DNA from: Xanthomarina spongicola
Lineage (GTDB): Bacteria; Bacteroidota; Bacteroidia; Flavobacteriales; Flavobacteriaceae
DNA: 64,000 bases
Direction: 5' to 3'
Assembly (NCBI RefSeq): GCF_003148645.1
Contig: NZ_QGGP01000001.1
Coordinates: 806,001-870,000 of the forward strand
The notes beneath the pieces were generated by a model. The model was not told the DNA's origin, did no database searches, and saw only the letters and a program-made list of their open reading frames with translations. How positions within the stretch are numbered: the stretch's first letter is position 1; every line of letters begins with the position of its first letter. Positions 26,754-36,542 of the stretch are shown piece after piece. The translations under genes and the position numbers were made by a program.

Positions 26754-27737
26754 TTATGCCCAAAAGCTTACTATTCTCTCTATAAGCCAAAATGATGCAA
26801 TTGATCCTATACCATAAACTGGGACTAATTTTACCCAATCTGGAATGCTGATTTTAGATTTTTTTATAAGCCAAATAATTGCGATTGCTGATACAATAAA
26901 TAAAATTTGACCAAGTTCAACTCCAATATTAAAAAACAACAATGCAGCTGGAATAGTAGTTTGAGGTAAGCCAATACTTGTTAATGCACCTGCAAATCCA
27001 AAACCATGCAATAGACCAAAAGCAAAAGCTATAATCCATGGATGGTTTATAGCTATAGACTCTTCTCCTCGATAATATTTTATTATTTCATAGGCAAGGA
27101 ATATAATGCTTAAAGCAATAACGGCCTCAACAGGTGGTCCTGGTAGACCTACAAAACCTAAAGCAGAAAGCGATAACGTGATGCTGTGTGCTATGGTAAA
27201 AGCTGTAATAGTTTTTATTAGCTTTCTAAAACCAGGTGTAATAAGCAATAAAGCCAAAACAAATAGAAGGTGATCTACACCTAATAAAATGTGTTCTGTA
27301 CCAAGTATCAAATATGTTTTTATTGTGTTTAATAAGGTCTCCTTTTCGGGAATAATCATCGATGTTTTATCTGGTTGTAACATTAATGTGACTTTTTCTC
27401 CATTAAGATAAGATATACTAACTAAGGCATCAATTAGAGTTTTGTTAAGACCTTCAATAGTTATTATACTTCCTTGTAAAGGTTTATTAGAATTAATTCT
27501 ATAACTATATATTACAGAACCTGGTATTTGATTAGGTTGTTCTAAAACTTCAACAGAGAAAAATGGTGCAAATACGGGACTTATTTTTGGAACTCCATCT
27601 CCTAAACTTGGAACTTTCCAAAAAACGTCATAGCTGGAGTCGCTATTTTGAATTATTTGTAAGAAAGCTGGGCGAATTTCATGTGACCAACTGTTAAAAG
27701 TGATTATGGTAAATATGAAAAATAAAAACTTTTTCAT
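26754..27737 (-). CDS. HupE/UreJ-family membrane protein with periplasmic domain
   Basis: 327 residues: signal peptide to about residue 18, a beta-rich extracytoplasmic domain (20-135), then about six transmembrane helices. Polar residues typical of the family lie in the helices: H149, D155-H156, H184, H244 and E275, reminiscent of the metal-transporting HupE/UreJ site. Transport of a metal or another small solute is possible, but no hydrogenase or urease gene is near. It starts one base after the parvulin gene and is surely co-transcribed with it. Confidence 0.82.
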   Translation of the reverse strand: MKKFLFFIFTIITFNSWSHEIRPAFLQIIQNSDSSYDVFWKVPSLGDGVPKISPVFAPFFSVEVLEQPNQIPGSVIYSYRINSNKPLQGSIITIEGLNKTLIDALVSISYLNGEKVTLMLQPDKTSMIIPEKETLLNTIKTYLILGTEHILLGVDHLLFVLALLLITPGFRKLIKTITAFTIAHSITLSLSALGFVGLPGPPVEAVIALSIIFLAYEIIKYYRGEESIAINHPWIIAFAFGLLHGFGFAGALTSIGLPQTTIPAALLFFNIGVELGQILFIVSAIAIIWLIKKSKISIPDWVKLVPVYGIGSIASFWLIERIVSFWA

Positions 27738-27738
27738 T

Positions 27739-28617
27739 CTAATTATTTAATTTTTCCTGCAAATACTTTACAAATTCAGGGTCAAAATCTGGTGATTTTA
27801 TATCAATTCTAATATCATATTGTTTTTTCAACTCTTGATAAATACTTTCGTTTAGTTCTTTTTGATAATCATATTCGTAATCTCTTGTGATTTCTTTTCT
27901 AATATCTTCTAATTTAGGTAATTCAGGTTTTGTTTTTTGAGTGATAAAAACTAAATGATATCCAAATCCAGAAGGAATAGGTCCTACCCAATTATTGAGT
28001 TCCTGATTTACTAAAGCTTCAGAAAATTGAGTTCCAAATTGTAAAGCCAATTCATCAGCATTTATATTTGTAAAATGATAATTGAAAGGTAATGCATCAC
28101 CTTTAGATTTCATTTCTTCAAATGAAGTGTTTTTATTCAGATTTAAAACGTCTGTTGCATCTTTTAGATTATTGTCTCTTTTATCAGGACTGAAAATAAT
28201 TTGGTAAAGAGAATAGGAGTAAGGAGTAAGATATTTTTCTTTATTCTTTTGTATATAGTCTTCTAAATCTGCATCTGTTGGTTTTATCATTGCAGCAATA
28301 TCATTCGATAAAAACTGCATTTTTTGAGAAAGTCTTCTTTTTATAATTTCATCGTTATGATCTAAATTCATTTTTAGAGCTTCTTGATAAAATATTTCTT
28401 GTTTTAAATTAACATTGATTAGGTTTTGTATTTCTTGTTCTGTTGGTGGTCTTTTCCATTGCATTTCCCATGTTGAAATTATATTTTCTATATCAAAATC
28501 ATTAATAACAATGGTGTTTTTAGTTTCTGTTGTCTGATTTACAAGTCTAAATAATGCAAACAAAATGACACCAATTAAAATAAAATGCAAAAAGGGGTCT
28601 TTTAATAATTTTTTCAT
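27739..28617 (-). CDS. membrane-anchored parvulin-type peptidylprolyl isomerase
   Basis: 292 residues: one N-terminal transmembrane helix (about 10-27), a SurA-like helical segment (40-130) and a parvulin-type rotamase domain (about 130-245). It should fold exported proteins at the outer face of the inner membrane. It is directly coupled to the HupE-like gene and follows three DUF3604 lipoprotein genes, so these exported proteins are its likely clients (inference). Confidence 0.82.
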   Translation of the reverse strand: MKKLLKDPFLHFILIGVILFALFRLVNQTTETKNTIVINDFDIENIISTWEMQWKRPPTEQEIQNLINVNLKQEIFYQEALKMNLDHNDEIIKRRLSQKMQFLSNDIAAMIKPTDADLEDYIQKNKEKYLTPYSYSLYQIIFSPDKRDNNLKDATDVLNLNKNTSFEEMKSKGDALPFNYHFTNINADELALQFGTQFSEALVNQELNNWVGPIPSGFGYHLVFITQKTKPELPKLEDIRKEITRDYEYDYQKELNESIYQELKKQYDIRIDIKSPDFDPEFVKYLQEKLNN

Positions 28618-28621
28618 TTTG

Positions 28622-28657
28622 TAAATTTAGAAAGACTGCCTAAAAATAGCAGTCTTT
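28622..28657 (-). promoter_or_regulatory. hairpin and -7-like box ahead of the parvulin gene
   Basis: Minus strand: a 9-bp stem (28657-28649 with 28639-28631), then TAAATTTA (28629-28622), seven of eight to TAnnTTTG, then the ATG at 28617. It could be a weak terminator for DUF3604-C joined to a leaderless promoter for the next pair. Confidence 0.45.
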
Positions 28658-28684
28658 TAAATAAAATTTTTATAAATAATCTAT

Positions 28685-30559
28685 TTATTTAGGACTATAC
28701 CATATTGGAGAAGTATATCCTCTTTCTGTATGAGTTAGAGGTACTTCATCAGTAAATTCTACTCCATAATTTAATTTGTCATATAATGTCCAACGTGGTG
28801 TTGGGATCTCAATTACTCTAACATAGTAAAATGCTTCTAAAGTTGGATCGAAATTAGGGTCTGTCCAAACAGCTTTCAGTTCTGTTGCCCCAATAGAATT
28901 ATCCCAAGTTCCATCTTCTAAATTAACACTATTACCAACAGATGGTACTTTTCCATTTGAATCAATTTCACGATTACCACTCCAAACCACATCAAATACT
29001 TTCTCCTCTAAAGTGCCATCTGCATGTGCCCAACCTTTTACAATTTGAATTCTATCTAAACTCCCATTTAAAGGGTCCATAAGCGTATAAACAATAAAAG
29101 TAGGTTTCTTAGTGCCAGCATTAATTAAATCTCCACCCATTGGTACACCTTTTGAGTAACCAGCTTCTACTAAATTAGATAAATCACTATCTGTATAATT
29201 CCAACCTCCAAAAAAGCGAATTTGCATTCTAGCTCCTGTTGTTCCGTAAGTTTCTTTACGAGCCATGGCATCCCAAATTGATGCTCTTGTATTCTCATGT
29301 GCCCATACGGCTGCATATCCAGAAGCAATAGTTTGCCATGTATATATTATTCCTTTATCAGATTGAACAAAAGGATGCTTCCATCTGTCTTTTGAAGGCT
29401 CTACATTTGATGCTTTACCATAGAAATTATCGTCATCAGCTGTTGCTAAAGATGTATGAGAATCTGTACTTCCTACCATTCCAAATTTATATGGATTGGT
29501 TCCCATAGTTGTTTTGTATTTCAATCCAATTTTTAGAGCTGAACGTGCATATTCGTGTTCTAGCATCTCATTGGTTTTTAAAGCACTTAAATCTAAGTTA
29601 CCATAGTCCCAATTTTCATAGTCTGCAAATTCATCGTTTGGTGATAAATAAGGATGTGTTTCACCATCACCTTTTATTTGAGTAACTTCATATAATGGTT
29701 CCCACTTTGCTCTTTTCTTTAGGTAAGCTTCATCAAACTCTTTCCCAGAGATTGTTTCTTCCATAAACATCATTCCATTTGATAAGTTTCCATTATGTGG
29801 AATTGCTAAGACTTGTCCTCCAGTTCTTTCTTCATAAGATGCTAGATTTTCCCAAAGTTTTTCTGGATCTGAACTATCTTCATTAGTATAAGGTATTTGT
29901 GTTATAGCTTTATCTCCATTATCTCTATAAATTACATTACGATGTAAGTTGTTTCCTTTAATAAGTGAGGTCCATTCGTAACCAATAAAGGCTGTGAATT
30001 TACCAGGCTCATTATATTTCTCTGCAGCTTCAACAACTGAATTCCAAACAGGCCTCATCATAGTTGAATCATTTGTTTTAAATGATAAAGTACGTTGACT
30101 GAAGTTAGAGATAATATCTAAAGCCATTTCTGAATTCTTCCCCTCGTCATAAAATTTTCTCCATCGAGGATATTCTTTTAGCTTTGTTGCCCATTCTTCT
30201 TTATTAACTATTCCGGGAAACACACCCATACCATCGGAATGGTCTGCTATTACAAGAAAATCCAGAGGTCTAGCTAATTTAGCTTTTAAACCAGTAGAAG
30301 AAGTTACTTCTTCACCACGAGCAAACTTGTAGGCTTCGTCCATGCCAATTCTGTTTCCAAAAGCACCAGCATCTAAAGATAAATCGGTATGAAGATGCGT
30401 ATCTCCCCAAAAAACTTTAGTTGGATACTCACTTGATGCAGATTCTGAAGTAGAATTAGTTTCAGAAGTAGTTTCTTTTTCTGTATTTACTTCAGTTGTT
30501 TTATCGTTTTTACAAGCTACTAAAGCTAGGGCAACTAATAAAAAGGTGAGTTTTTTCAT
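28685..30559 (-). CDS. DUF3604 lipoprotein C, PHP-like metallohydrolase
   Basis: 624 residues, lipobox LVAC (C16) followed by a Ser/Thr/Glu-rich linker to about residue 45. The catalytic-looking residues are of the PHP type: H55-x-H57, D106-H107, E195, H206, H255 in IPHN, H302, and D366-S-H368. In PHP enzymes such a set binds two or three metal ions and cuts phosphoester bonds; no DUF3604 activity is known to me. Third of three tandem paralogues; it ends in the shared SPIWYSPK. Separated from paralogue B by 69 bases with only a near-consensus promoter box. Confidence 0.83.
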   Translation of the reverse strand: MKKLTFLLVALALVACKNDKTTEVNTEKETTSETNSTSESASSEYPTKVFWGDTHLHTDLSLDAGAFGNRIGMDEAYKFARGEEVTSSTGLKAKLARPLDFLVIADHSDGMGVFPGIVNKEEWATKLKEYPRWRKFYDEGKNSEMALDIISNFSQRTLSFKTNDSTMMRPVWNSVVEAAEKYNEPGKFTAFIGYEWTSLIKGNNLHRNVIYRDNGDKAITQIPYTNEDSSDPEKLWENLASYEERTGGQVLAIPHNGNLSNGMMFMEETISGKEFDEAYLKKRAKWEPLYEVTQIKGDGETHPYLSPNDEFADYENWDYGNLDLSALKTNEMLEHEYARSALKIGLKYKTTMGTNPYKFGMVGSTDSHTSLATADDDNFYGKASNVEPSKDRWKHPFVQSDKGIIYTWQTIASGYAAVWAHENTRASIWDAMARKETYGTTGARMQIRFFGGWNYTDSDLSNLVEAGYSKGVPMGGDLINAGTKKPTFIVYTLMDPLNGSLDRIQIVKGWAHADGTLEEKVFDVVWSGNREIDSNGKVPSVGNSVNLEDGTWDNSIGATELKAVWTDPNFDPTLEAFYYVRVIEIPTPRWTLYDKLNYGVEFTDEVPLTHTERGYTSPIWYSPK

Positions 30560-30628
30560 TATAAAATGAATTTTAGATTAAGTACACAAATTACAAAAAA
30601 ACCCTTTATTTTCTCCAAATATGTGTGT

Positions 30629-32512
30629 TTAATTAGGATTATACCAAATAGGGCTTGACCAAGCACGTTCTTGAATAGTTGCAGGAAAATCTTTTGGAGG
30701 GTCTATACCTAAAGCTTTAGCGTCATAAGTAGACCAGCGAGGTGTTGGTATTTCTAATACGCGTACATAATAAAATGCTGGTTGACTTGCATCAAAATCT
30801 GGATCTTCCCAAACGGTTTTCAATTCTGGACTTCCAATAGTATTTGTGTAAGTAGCATTTGGAATATCAACGGTATTACCAACAGCAGGTAGCTTGCCTT
30901 TAGCATCTAACACTCTATTATCAGACCAAGCTACATTGTATATTTTTTCATGACTTTCACCATTTGTATCCACCCAGCCTTTAATAATTTGTATGCGATC
31001 TAAATTTCCACTATTTGGTCCTTTAAGTGCCCAAACCATAAATTGAGGGGTTTTATTTCCTGAATTAGAGTTCATGTCTGCTCCCATTGGTACACCATTG
31101 GCGTAACCTATTTCTGCCCAATTAGAGTCACCAGGTTGAGTTGTACCAAAATCGTAACCACCAAAAATACGAACTGTTATTCTTGAGCCAGAAGTAGCCC
31201 AAGTTTCTTTACGTTCCATAGCATCGTATATAGATTCTCGTGTGTTTTCTTCAGCCCATACACATGATAATCCTGCAGATCCTTGTTCAATTTTTGAAGG
31301 TTCACCAGGTAAATTTTGTAATAAGCGTTCTTCTGGTGTCCCAGATTTTAAATTATGCTCTCCTGTATGTTGATACTCTTCATGCGAAACAATAGAGGTA
31401 TGTATGTCTCCACCACCAACAACGCCGTATTTAAAAGGGTTTACACCAAGGTCTTGTTCTAGTTTTAAACCGTTTTTAAATGCGTTTCTAACGTAATTAG
31501 TTTCCAATACTTTTACCGTTCCTGGTCCTGCTACTGGTTTTGTCCATAATTCAAAGTCATATGCAAACTCATCATTTGGAGCCATTAAAGGATGGGTTTC
31601 AGATTGCCCTTTTGTTTGAATAATTTCTGTTAGTTTTTCATTTCTCATACGTGTTTTGGCGTATTCGATACTTAATGGGTTGCCGTATGAATCTTGAAGC
31701 GCAAACATGAGTCCATTGCTTAAATTACCATTGTGTGGAATGGCTAATAATTCTATGCCTGAATCACGTTGGCTATCCATCCATTTCCATAAATCTTCAG
31801 GTTTTTCTGAATCAAAGTATGAGAAGGGAAGAGGAAGATTTTTAGAAGATCTAAAAATGACGTTTCTATGCAGATTAGACATATTAGGTTGAGAAGACCA
31901 TTCGTAACCTACAAGGGTTGTAAATTTTCCTGGTTCGTAAAAATCATCGGTTATCTTAACATATTTATCCCAAGCACTTGTTCTAATTTCAATCGTGTTA
32001 AGTGTTGAATCAGGCTTCGTTGTGCCATCAGGTTGAATGGTTTTAGTAACTAGTCCATAAAACCCTTTTGTTGACTTGGTAATATCGTCACCAGAATCGA
32101 TAAGTTGTTTAGCCAAAGGATTTTTTGATAACGGATTATTAGGGTCGTACATTTGAATTAAAACACCTAAATATTCTGAATGATCTGAAACCACCATAAA
32201 ATCTAATGGAAGTTTTAACTGTACATCATACCCAGAAGGATGTTTTACCTTTTCACCTCTTGCATGTCTATAGGAATTCTCTGGTCCAAGCTTAACATTA
32301 TAAAAAGCTTCATCAAAAGACCATCCTGTATGTTGATGGGTTTGACCGAAATAAGGGTTTTTGAACTCATTGTAACCAGCTGTGCGTTCTACTTTTAATT
32401 CAGTGTTTTGGTTAGGTCCTGTTTTATCAGGAATACTTTTGTTATCATTTTTACAATTAGTGAAAATGAAGCAGATTAACATTGATAGAAGGTTGATTTT
32501 TAGTGTTTTCAT
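30629..32512 (-). CDS. DUF3604 lipoprotein B, PHP-like metallohydrolase
   Basis: 627 residues from the M at 32512, which gives a lipoprotein signal with TNC (C20); the frame is open to 32602 but this part would overlap paralogue A. Metal motifs as in its neighbours: H59-Q-H61, then SDHSEY, EWSS, NLHRN, IPHNGNLSNG, ETHP and GGDIHTS. It lies ten bases after paralogue A, in the same transcript. Confidence 0.83.
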   Translation of the reverse strand: MKTLKINLLSMLICFIFTNCKNDNKSIPDKTGPNQNTELKVERTAGYNEFKNPYFGQTHQHTGWSFDEAFYNVKLGPENSYRHARGEKVKHPSGYDVQLKLPLDFMVVSDHSEYLGVLIQMYDPNNPLSKNPLAKQLIDSGDDITKSTKGFYGLVTKTIQPDGTTKPDSTLNTIEIRTSAWDKYVKITDDFYEPGKFTTLVGYEWSSQPNMSNLHRNVIFRSSKNLPLPFSYFDSEKPEDLWKWMDSQRDSGIELLAIPHNGNLSNGLMFALQDSYGNPLSIEYAKTRMRNEKLTEIIQTKGQSETHPLMAPNDEFAYDFELWTKPVAGPGTVKVLETNYVRNAFKNGLKLEQDLGVNPFKYGVVGGGDIHTSIVSHEEYQHTGEHNLKSGTPEERLLQNLPGEPSKIEQGSAGLSCVWAEENTRESIYDAMERKETWATSGSRITVRIFGGYDFGTTQPGDSNWAEIGYANGVPMGADMNSNSGNKTPQFMVWALKGPNSGNLDRIQIIKGWVDTNGESHEKIYNVAWSDNRVLDAKGKLPAVGNTVDIPNATYTNTIGSPELKTVWEDPDFDASQPAFYYVRVLEIPTPRWSTYDAKALGIDPPKDFPATIQERAWSSPIWYNPN

Positions 32513-32522
32513 GATGTTTAAT

Positions 32523-34394
32523 TTATTTTGGGCTATACCAAATTGGACTAGACCAAGCACGTTCTTGAATAGTTTTTGCCACATTATCAGGATATTTAAC
32601 ACCTTCTTTTATTTCATCCCATTGCGTCCATCTAGCAGTTGGTAATTGTAATACTCTAGCGTAATAAAAAGATTTATTATTTGGATTAAAATCTGGGTCA
32701 GTCCAAGTTGTCATAAAGTTTGCAGATCCTTTAGAATTATCAAATTCACCCGTAGTTAGATTTACTTTAGCATCAGTAGGTGTTATAGTTCCATCAGTTT
32801 TTAATCTATTGTCAGAAACAGCTACATCATAGGTTTTCTCAAATAACTCTCCATTTTCATACCAACCTTTAATAATTTGAATTCTATCAAGATTTGCATT
32901 CATAGGATCTTTAAGAGCCCAGACTAAAAATTTTGGTGTTTTTTCTAAATCGACACCTAAATCTCCACCCATTGGTACGCCTTTAGCATAACCATCTTTT
33001 ACAAAGGAATTGTAATCTTCATAGCTGTCTTTATATTCGTAACCTGCAAATAACCTAACTTTCATTCTCGGACCACTTGTTGAAAATGTTTCTCTGTTAT
33101 AAAGCCCGTCCCATATATCTTCGCGTGTATTTCTAGGTGCCCAAACACCAGTTAATGAACCTGGATTTATATCGTAAGCCTTAGCCCATCCATCTACTGT
33201 GTTTTTTACACGATCTTGAGCTGTAGCATCTACATAACCATGACTTCCTGAAGAATAGTTGTCTTCTTCAACATTACTCATTAAACCATTGTGATTATCT
33301 GTACCACCATTAAAACCTAATTTATAAGGGTTAATGCCTAATTCGTCTTCATATTGTAGCCCTTTTTTTAAAGCGTACCTTACAAAGTTTTTTTCTTCAA
33401 AAGAGCGTCCACTATAATTTTCGAGAGACTGTGCATTTTCAAAATTGGCGAATTCGTCATTTGGCCAAAAATTAGGATGAACTTCCGAGGCTCCTTTTAT
33501 TTGCATGATTTCTATAGTCCGTTCGTATTTTTGACGCATCTCTGCGTATTCTTTTGTAATTGGATCGCCATTTGGCATATTTTCATCAAACATCATCCCC
33601 TTACTAGCATTAGAATTATGTGGTATTGCTAGTACTGAAGATCCGTTTCTACTAATATTGTCGAGCCATTCCCATAACTCTGTTTCTCTATTTGCCTCTA
33701 TATAGCTAACTGGTAGGTCTGGAACAATAGTGTCTCTGAAAATTATATTCCTGTGTAAATTACCACCATTAGGAGCTCCAGACCATTCGAAGGCATGTAA
33801 CGTGGTAAATTTTCCAGGCTTGTAATTCAATTCGGTCTGTTTATTCATTATCTCCCAAGCACTCATGGTGGACATAGTGCCTTCGTAAAACTCTAAATGT
33901 TGTGGTTTTGAACTACGATTATTTTTAACCACTAGTTCTACAAAAAGTTTAAGACCTTCTTCTAAACCGTTAACTTCTCGCAAAGATTTTGCTTGTTCAT
34001 TATTATAAGCTTTGGAATTCGGGCTAAGTACAGAATACATTTCGCCTATATATTCAGCATGATCTGTTACTGCTGCAAAATCTAGAGGTCTTTTAAGTTG
34101 CATAGTTTTACCAGTAGATTCTAATAATACTTCTTCTCCTTGTGCAAATTTTAAAGCTTGAGAAGCATTTAATCTATTGCCTCCAATAAAAGCATCAAGA
34201 GAATATTTAGTATGTAAATGTGTTTCTCCGAAAAAAGCTTCCTTATTCTCAAAATATAGAATTTCAGATGTTTTTTCATGGTTAACTCCATCAGTAAGTA
34301 ATTCTGTTTCTGATTTATTTTCAGAATCCTTCTTACAATTAGTTAGAATTGAAAAGAAAAGCAGTGTCAATAATATTGTTTTTAGCGTTTTCAT
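32523..34394 (-). CDS. DUF3604 lipoprotein A, PHP-like metallohydrolase
   Basis: 623 residues, lipobox LTNC (C20). Motifs: H59-L-H61, TDHAEY, EWSG, NLHRN, IPHNSNASKG (here Ser for the Gly after HN), and GTDNHNG. The most divergent of the three copies around the second half of the site. It starts six bases after the outer-membrane channel gene, so the two are tightly coupled. Confidence 0.83.
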   Translation of the reverse strand: MKTLKTILLTLLFFSILTNCKKDSENKSETELLTDGVNHEKTSEILYFENKEAFFGETHLHTKYSLDAFIGGNRLNASQALKFAQGEEVLLESTGKTMQLKRPLDFAAVTDHAEYIGEMYSVLSPNSKAYNNEQAKSLREVNGLEEGLKLFVELVVKNNRSSKPQHLEFYEGTMSTMSAWEIMNKQTELNYKPGKFTTLHAFEWSGAPNGGNLHRNIIFRDTIVPDLPVSYIEANRETELWEWLDNISRNGSSVLAIPHNSNASKGMMFDENMPNGDPITKEYAEMRQKYERTIEIMQIKGASEVHPNFWPNDEFANFENAQSLENYSGRSFEEKNFVRYALKKGLQYEDELGINPYKLGFNGGTDNHNGLMSNVEEDNYSSGSHGYVDATAQDRVKNTVDGWAKAYDINPGSLTGVWAPRNTREDIWDGLYNRETFSTSGPRMKVRLFAGYEYKDSYEDYNSFVKDGYAKGVPMGGDLGVDLEKTPKFLVWALKDPMNANLDRIQIIKGWYENGELFEKTYDVAVSDNRLKTDGTITPTDAKVNLTTGEFDNSKGSANFMTTWTDPDFNPNNKSFYYARVLQLPTARWTQWDEIKEGVKYPDNVAKTIQERAWSSPIWYSPK

Positions 34395-34400
34395 AACAAA

Positions 34401-35375
34401 TTATTTAGTGTTTATTTTTTTTAAATTAATATAAGCAAACACCAAACTAACGCGTAGCATATTAGATTGAGCATCATTATCTCCAAGCAATATTGTGTCA
34501 TAACCCATAAAAGCAGATAATGGTGGTATTATTTGATAACCTACATTTAAACCACCTCCTAAAATATTAATTTGATTGTCATCTGAAACGCCATCAGCAC
34601 TAGTTTCTCCACCTAATTGATAGCGTAAATCGGCTCCAATCCATAATTTCTTATTTAAATTATGTGTTAAGTGATTTTCAACTATAAATAATGGTTTTTG
34701 CGCTACTTTATTTGCTGTTGAAGAACGTGCAGGATTATTATTGTCTGTATAGAACTGAACTGTTGGCATTATTTCTAACCAGGTTGCATTTTGTGAAAGA
34801 TCTTTATGAAAAGGTATTGTCATGGTTGTTCCAAATTCGAATGTTGAACGGTTGGTTCCTAGATTTATAAGCTTATTACTATCGTAAGTTCCAGAATACC
34901 AATACCTAAAAAAACCATTCAAATTGAATTGAGGTTTGTGTTCTGCAAATTCAAATGCATTGAGTCCAGGTGAGCCAATTAGACCATATTCAAAAGCAAT
35001 AAAGCCATCTGAAAAACCACTAGCACTTAATTCTTTTGAGGTCTGAATTGAATTTGCTTCAAAGTTTCCAGTGGCTGTTAACGATCCTGGATTTATCATT
35101 CCAAAAACACGAGCAAATTTACCCTTAATACTAAAAGTATGAACTAATGTCGTTGGGAATACATCCACATTTATATTGGCGTTTTTTACTAAAATATTCC
35201 CATTAGGTAGTAAGTTTTGATCCAGATGGAGGTATTTTGGGTTTATAGCCCATACACCTATAGGTGATTGTAAATGTGCTCTTGGACCATCTCCTTGTGA
35301 ATACAAATAAATTGAAGACAGTAATAAAGTAATTGTTATTACTGCCTTTAAATAATTATCTGTAATTAATTTCAT
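34401..35375 (-). CDS. outer-membrane transport-like beta-barrel (PF13557-like)
   Basis: 324 residues with a signal peptide ending near YSQ (residue 27). The rest has the alternating pattern of a 12- or 14-strand barrel and resembles the family called meta-pathway phenol-degradation transporters (SPIGVW...N-terminus, NLNKKLWIGAD and closing SLVFAY strand). It may let small hydrophobic or ester compounds in for the lipoproteins encoded next. Assignment is by sequence character only. Confidence 0.68.
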   Translation of the reverse strand: MKLITDNYLKAVITITLLLSSIYLYSQGDGPRAHLQSPIGVWAINPKYLHLDQNLLPNGNILVKNANINVDVFPTTLVHTFSIKGKFARVFGMINPGSLTATGNFEANSIQTSKELSASGFSDGFIAFEYGLIGSPGLNAFEFAEHKPQFNLNGFFRYWYSGTYDSNKLINLGTNRSTFEFGTTMTIPFHKDLSQNATWLEIMPTVQFYTDNNNPARSSTANKVAQKPLFIVENHLTHNLNKKLWIGADLRYQLGGETSADGVSDDNQINILGGGLNVGYQIIPPLSAFMGYDTILLGDNDAQSNMLRVSLVFAYINLKKINTK

Positions 35376-35397
35376 GAAATCAATTCTTAAAACGAAT

Positions 35398-36522
35398 CTA
35401 TTCTGTTTTTACTTCTACAATTTCATACATGTTTTCTCCATCCACTTGAATAGGTTGATAATAAGTTTCTCCAAATTGGACATAAGTAACATCTCCAATT
35501 TTCACTTCTTCACCACCTTCAGGAATTCCTGGAACGATGGTTCCTGCAGTTGCTGGAACAACAATATAACCGTCAGCATTCTCTTCGTAAAAAGCACCAC
35601 CATAATAGTAATTGTTGGTTTCATTTACTTCTACTTTTTCAGCCTCTTTTGGAATTTCGGGTACCTGTGCACCAACAGGTGCTTGAACAGCAACAAAGCC
35701 GTCTTCTGTTTTTAAATAATAAGTACCATTATCATAATGATATTCTTCTTTGTCATCATCATCATCGTCATTTACTATAGCAACAATTATTGCTGTTGAT
35801 ACTAATGTGGCAGTAAAATATCCCCAAGGATGATAATAAGATCCCCAATAAAAAGGTCTGTATGGATGGTAGTAATAAGGTCTGTGACAATAATAACTAT
35901 GTCCACCATATCTATAAGGAGGTCTTGAATAATGTCTAGAACTAGCATTAACTCGAGTATTTCTACTATTATTAACATTAATATTTACATTGTTATTACC
36001 AATATGATTTTTGTTGCCCACTCTATTTCCATTGCCACGATTTCCAGAACCTCTATTAATATCTTTAGTTTTAACATTAGAAGTTTTACGATCTCGTGTA
36101 TTTAGTTTTGGAGCTGCATTATTGTTCGATCTATCGCCAACTTTAGACTTGTCTCGAGTAGATTTGTTAGCAGTAGCTGGTTTTGTACTTCTGTTTGGAA
36201 CATTATTCTTAGAAAAATTTCTATTTGTACTTTTATTATGTCCACCATTAATACTTCTTGAAGGGGTTCTATTGCTAGTCGCAGGACGCGTTGTTTGTTT
36301 ACTTCTACTTGGCGTTCTGTTAGTAGTTGCTCTATTATTGGAAGGTCTGCTAGCTGGTCTTGATACAGAATGACCACCACCTCTAGACATAGAATGACCA
36401 CCACCTCTTGAAGCTGAGTGTCCCATTCTTTGTGCTTGTAATTGTTCTGTTGGCATTACCAATGCTAAAAACACTAATAAAACACCTGCTTTAAATTTTA
36501 AATTTGAAAAATATATTGACAT
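35398..36522 (-). CDS. DUF6515-like secreted low-complexity protein
   Basis: 374 residues: signal peptide to about residue 30; a disordered basic region (32-200) rich in Ser, Arg, Asn and Thr with repeats of RTPSRS; a Tyr/His/Pro-rich patch (198-235); one hydrophobic segment (236-250); a run of Asp (252-257); and three repeats of a Tyr-rich beta unit (about 261-290, 304-334, 344-370). Family DUF6515 by the YYHP patch and the repeats. Function unknown; the His/Asp-rich middle could bind metal (inference). 20-base gap to DUF2092 and 22 to the barrel gene. Confidence 0.72.
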   Translation of the reverse strand: MSIYFSNLKFKAGVLLVFLALVMPTEQLQAQRMGHSASRGGGHSMSRGGGHSVSRPASRPSNNRATTNRTPSRSKQTTRPATSNRTPSRSINGGHNKSTNRNFSKNNVPNRSTKPATANKSTRDKSKVGDRSNNNAAPKLNTRDRKTSNVKTKDINRGSGNRGNGNRVGNKNHIGNNNVNINVNNSRNTRVNASSRHYSRPPYRYGGHSYYCHRPYYYHPYRPFYWGSYYHPWGYFTATLVSTAIIVAIVNDDDDDDKEEYHYDNGTYYLKTEDGFVAVQAPVGAQVPEIPKEAEKVEVNETNNYYYGGAFYEENADGYIVVPATAGTIVPGIPEGGEEVKIGDVTYVQFGETYYQPIQVDGENMYEIVEVKTE

Positions 36523-36542
36523 GATTCTTTATTTTAATATTA

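Noticed and set aside
26754-27737. Hydrogenase or urease accessory role for the HupE/UreJ-type gene
   Set aside because: No hydrogenase or urease structural or maturation genes nearby, and the protein has an additional periplasmic domain unlike classical HupE.
35550-36404. Open frames on the plus strand and in other minus frames over the DUF6515 gene
   Set aside because: They are shadows of a biased, low-complexity gene; the protein sequences are Leu- or His-rich without family features.
36230-36420. CRISPR-like or satellite repeats
   Set aside because: The repeated DNA is the coding of Ser/Arg/Gly-rich protein repeats; no regular spacer structure.
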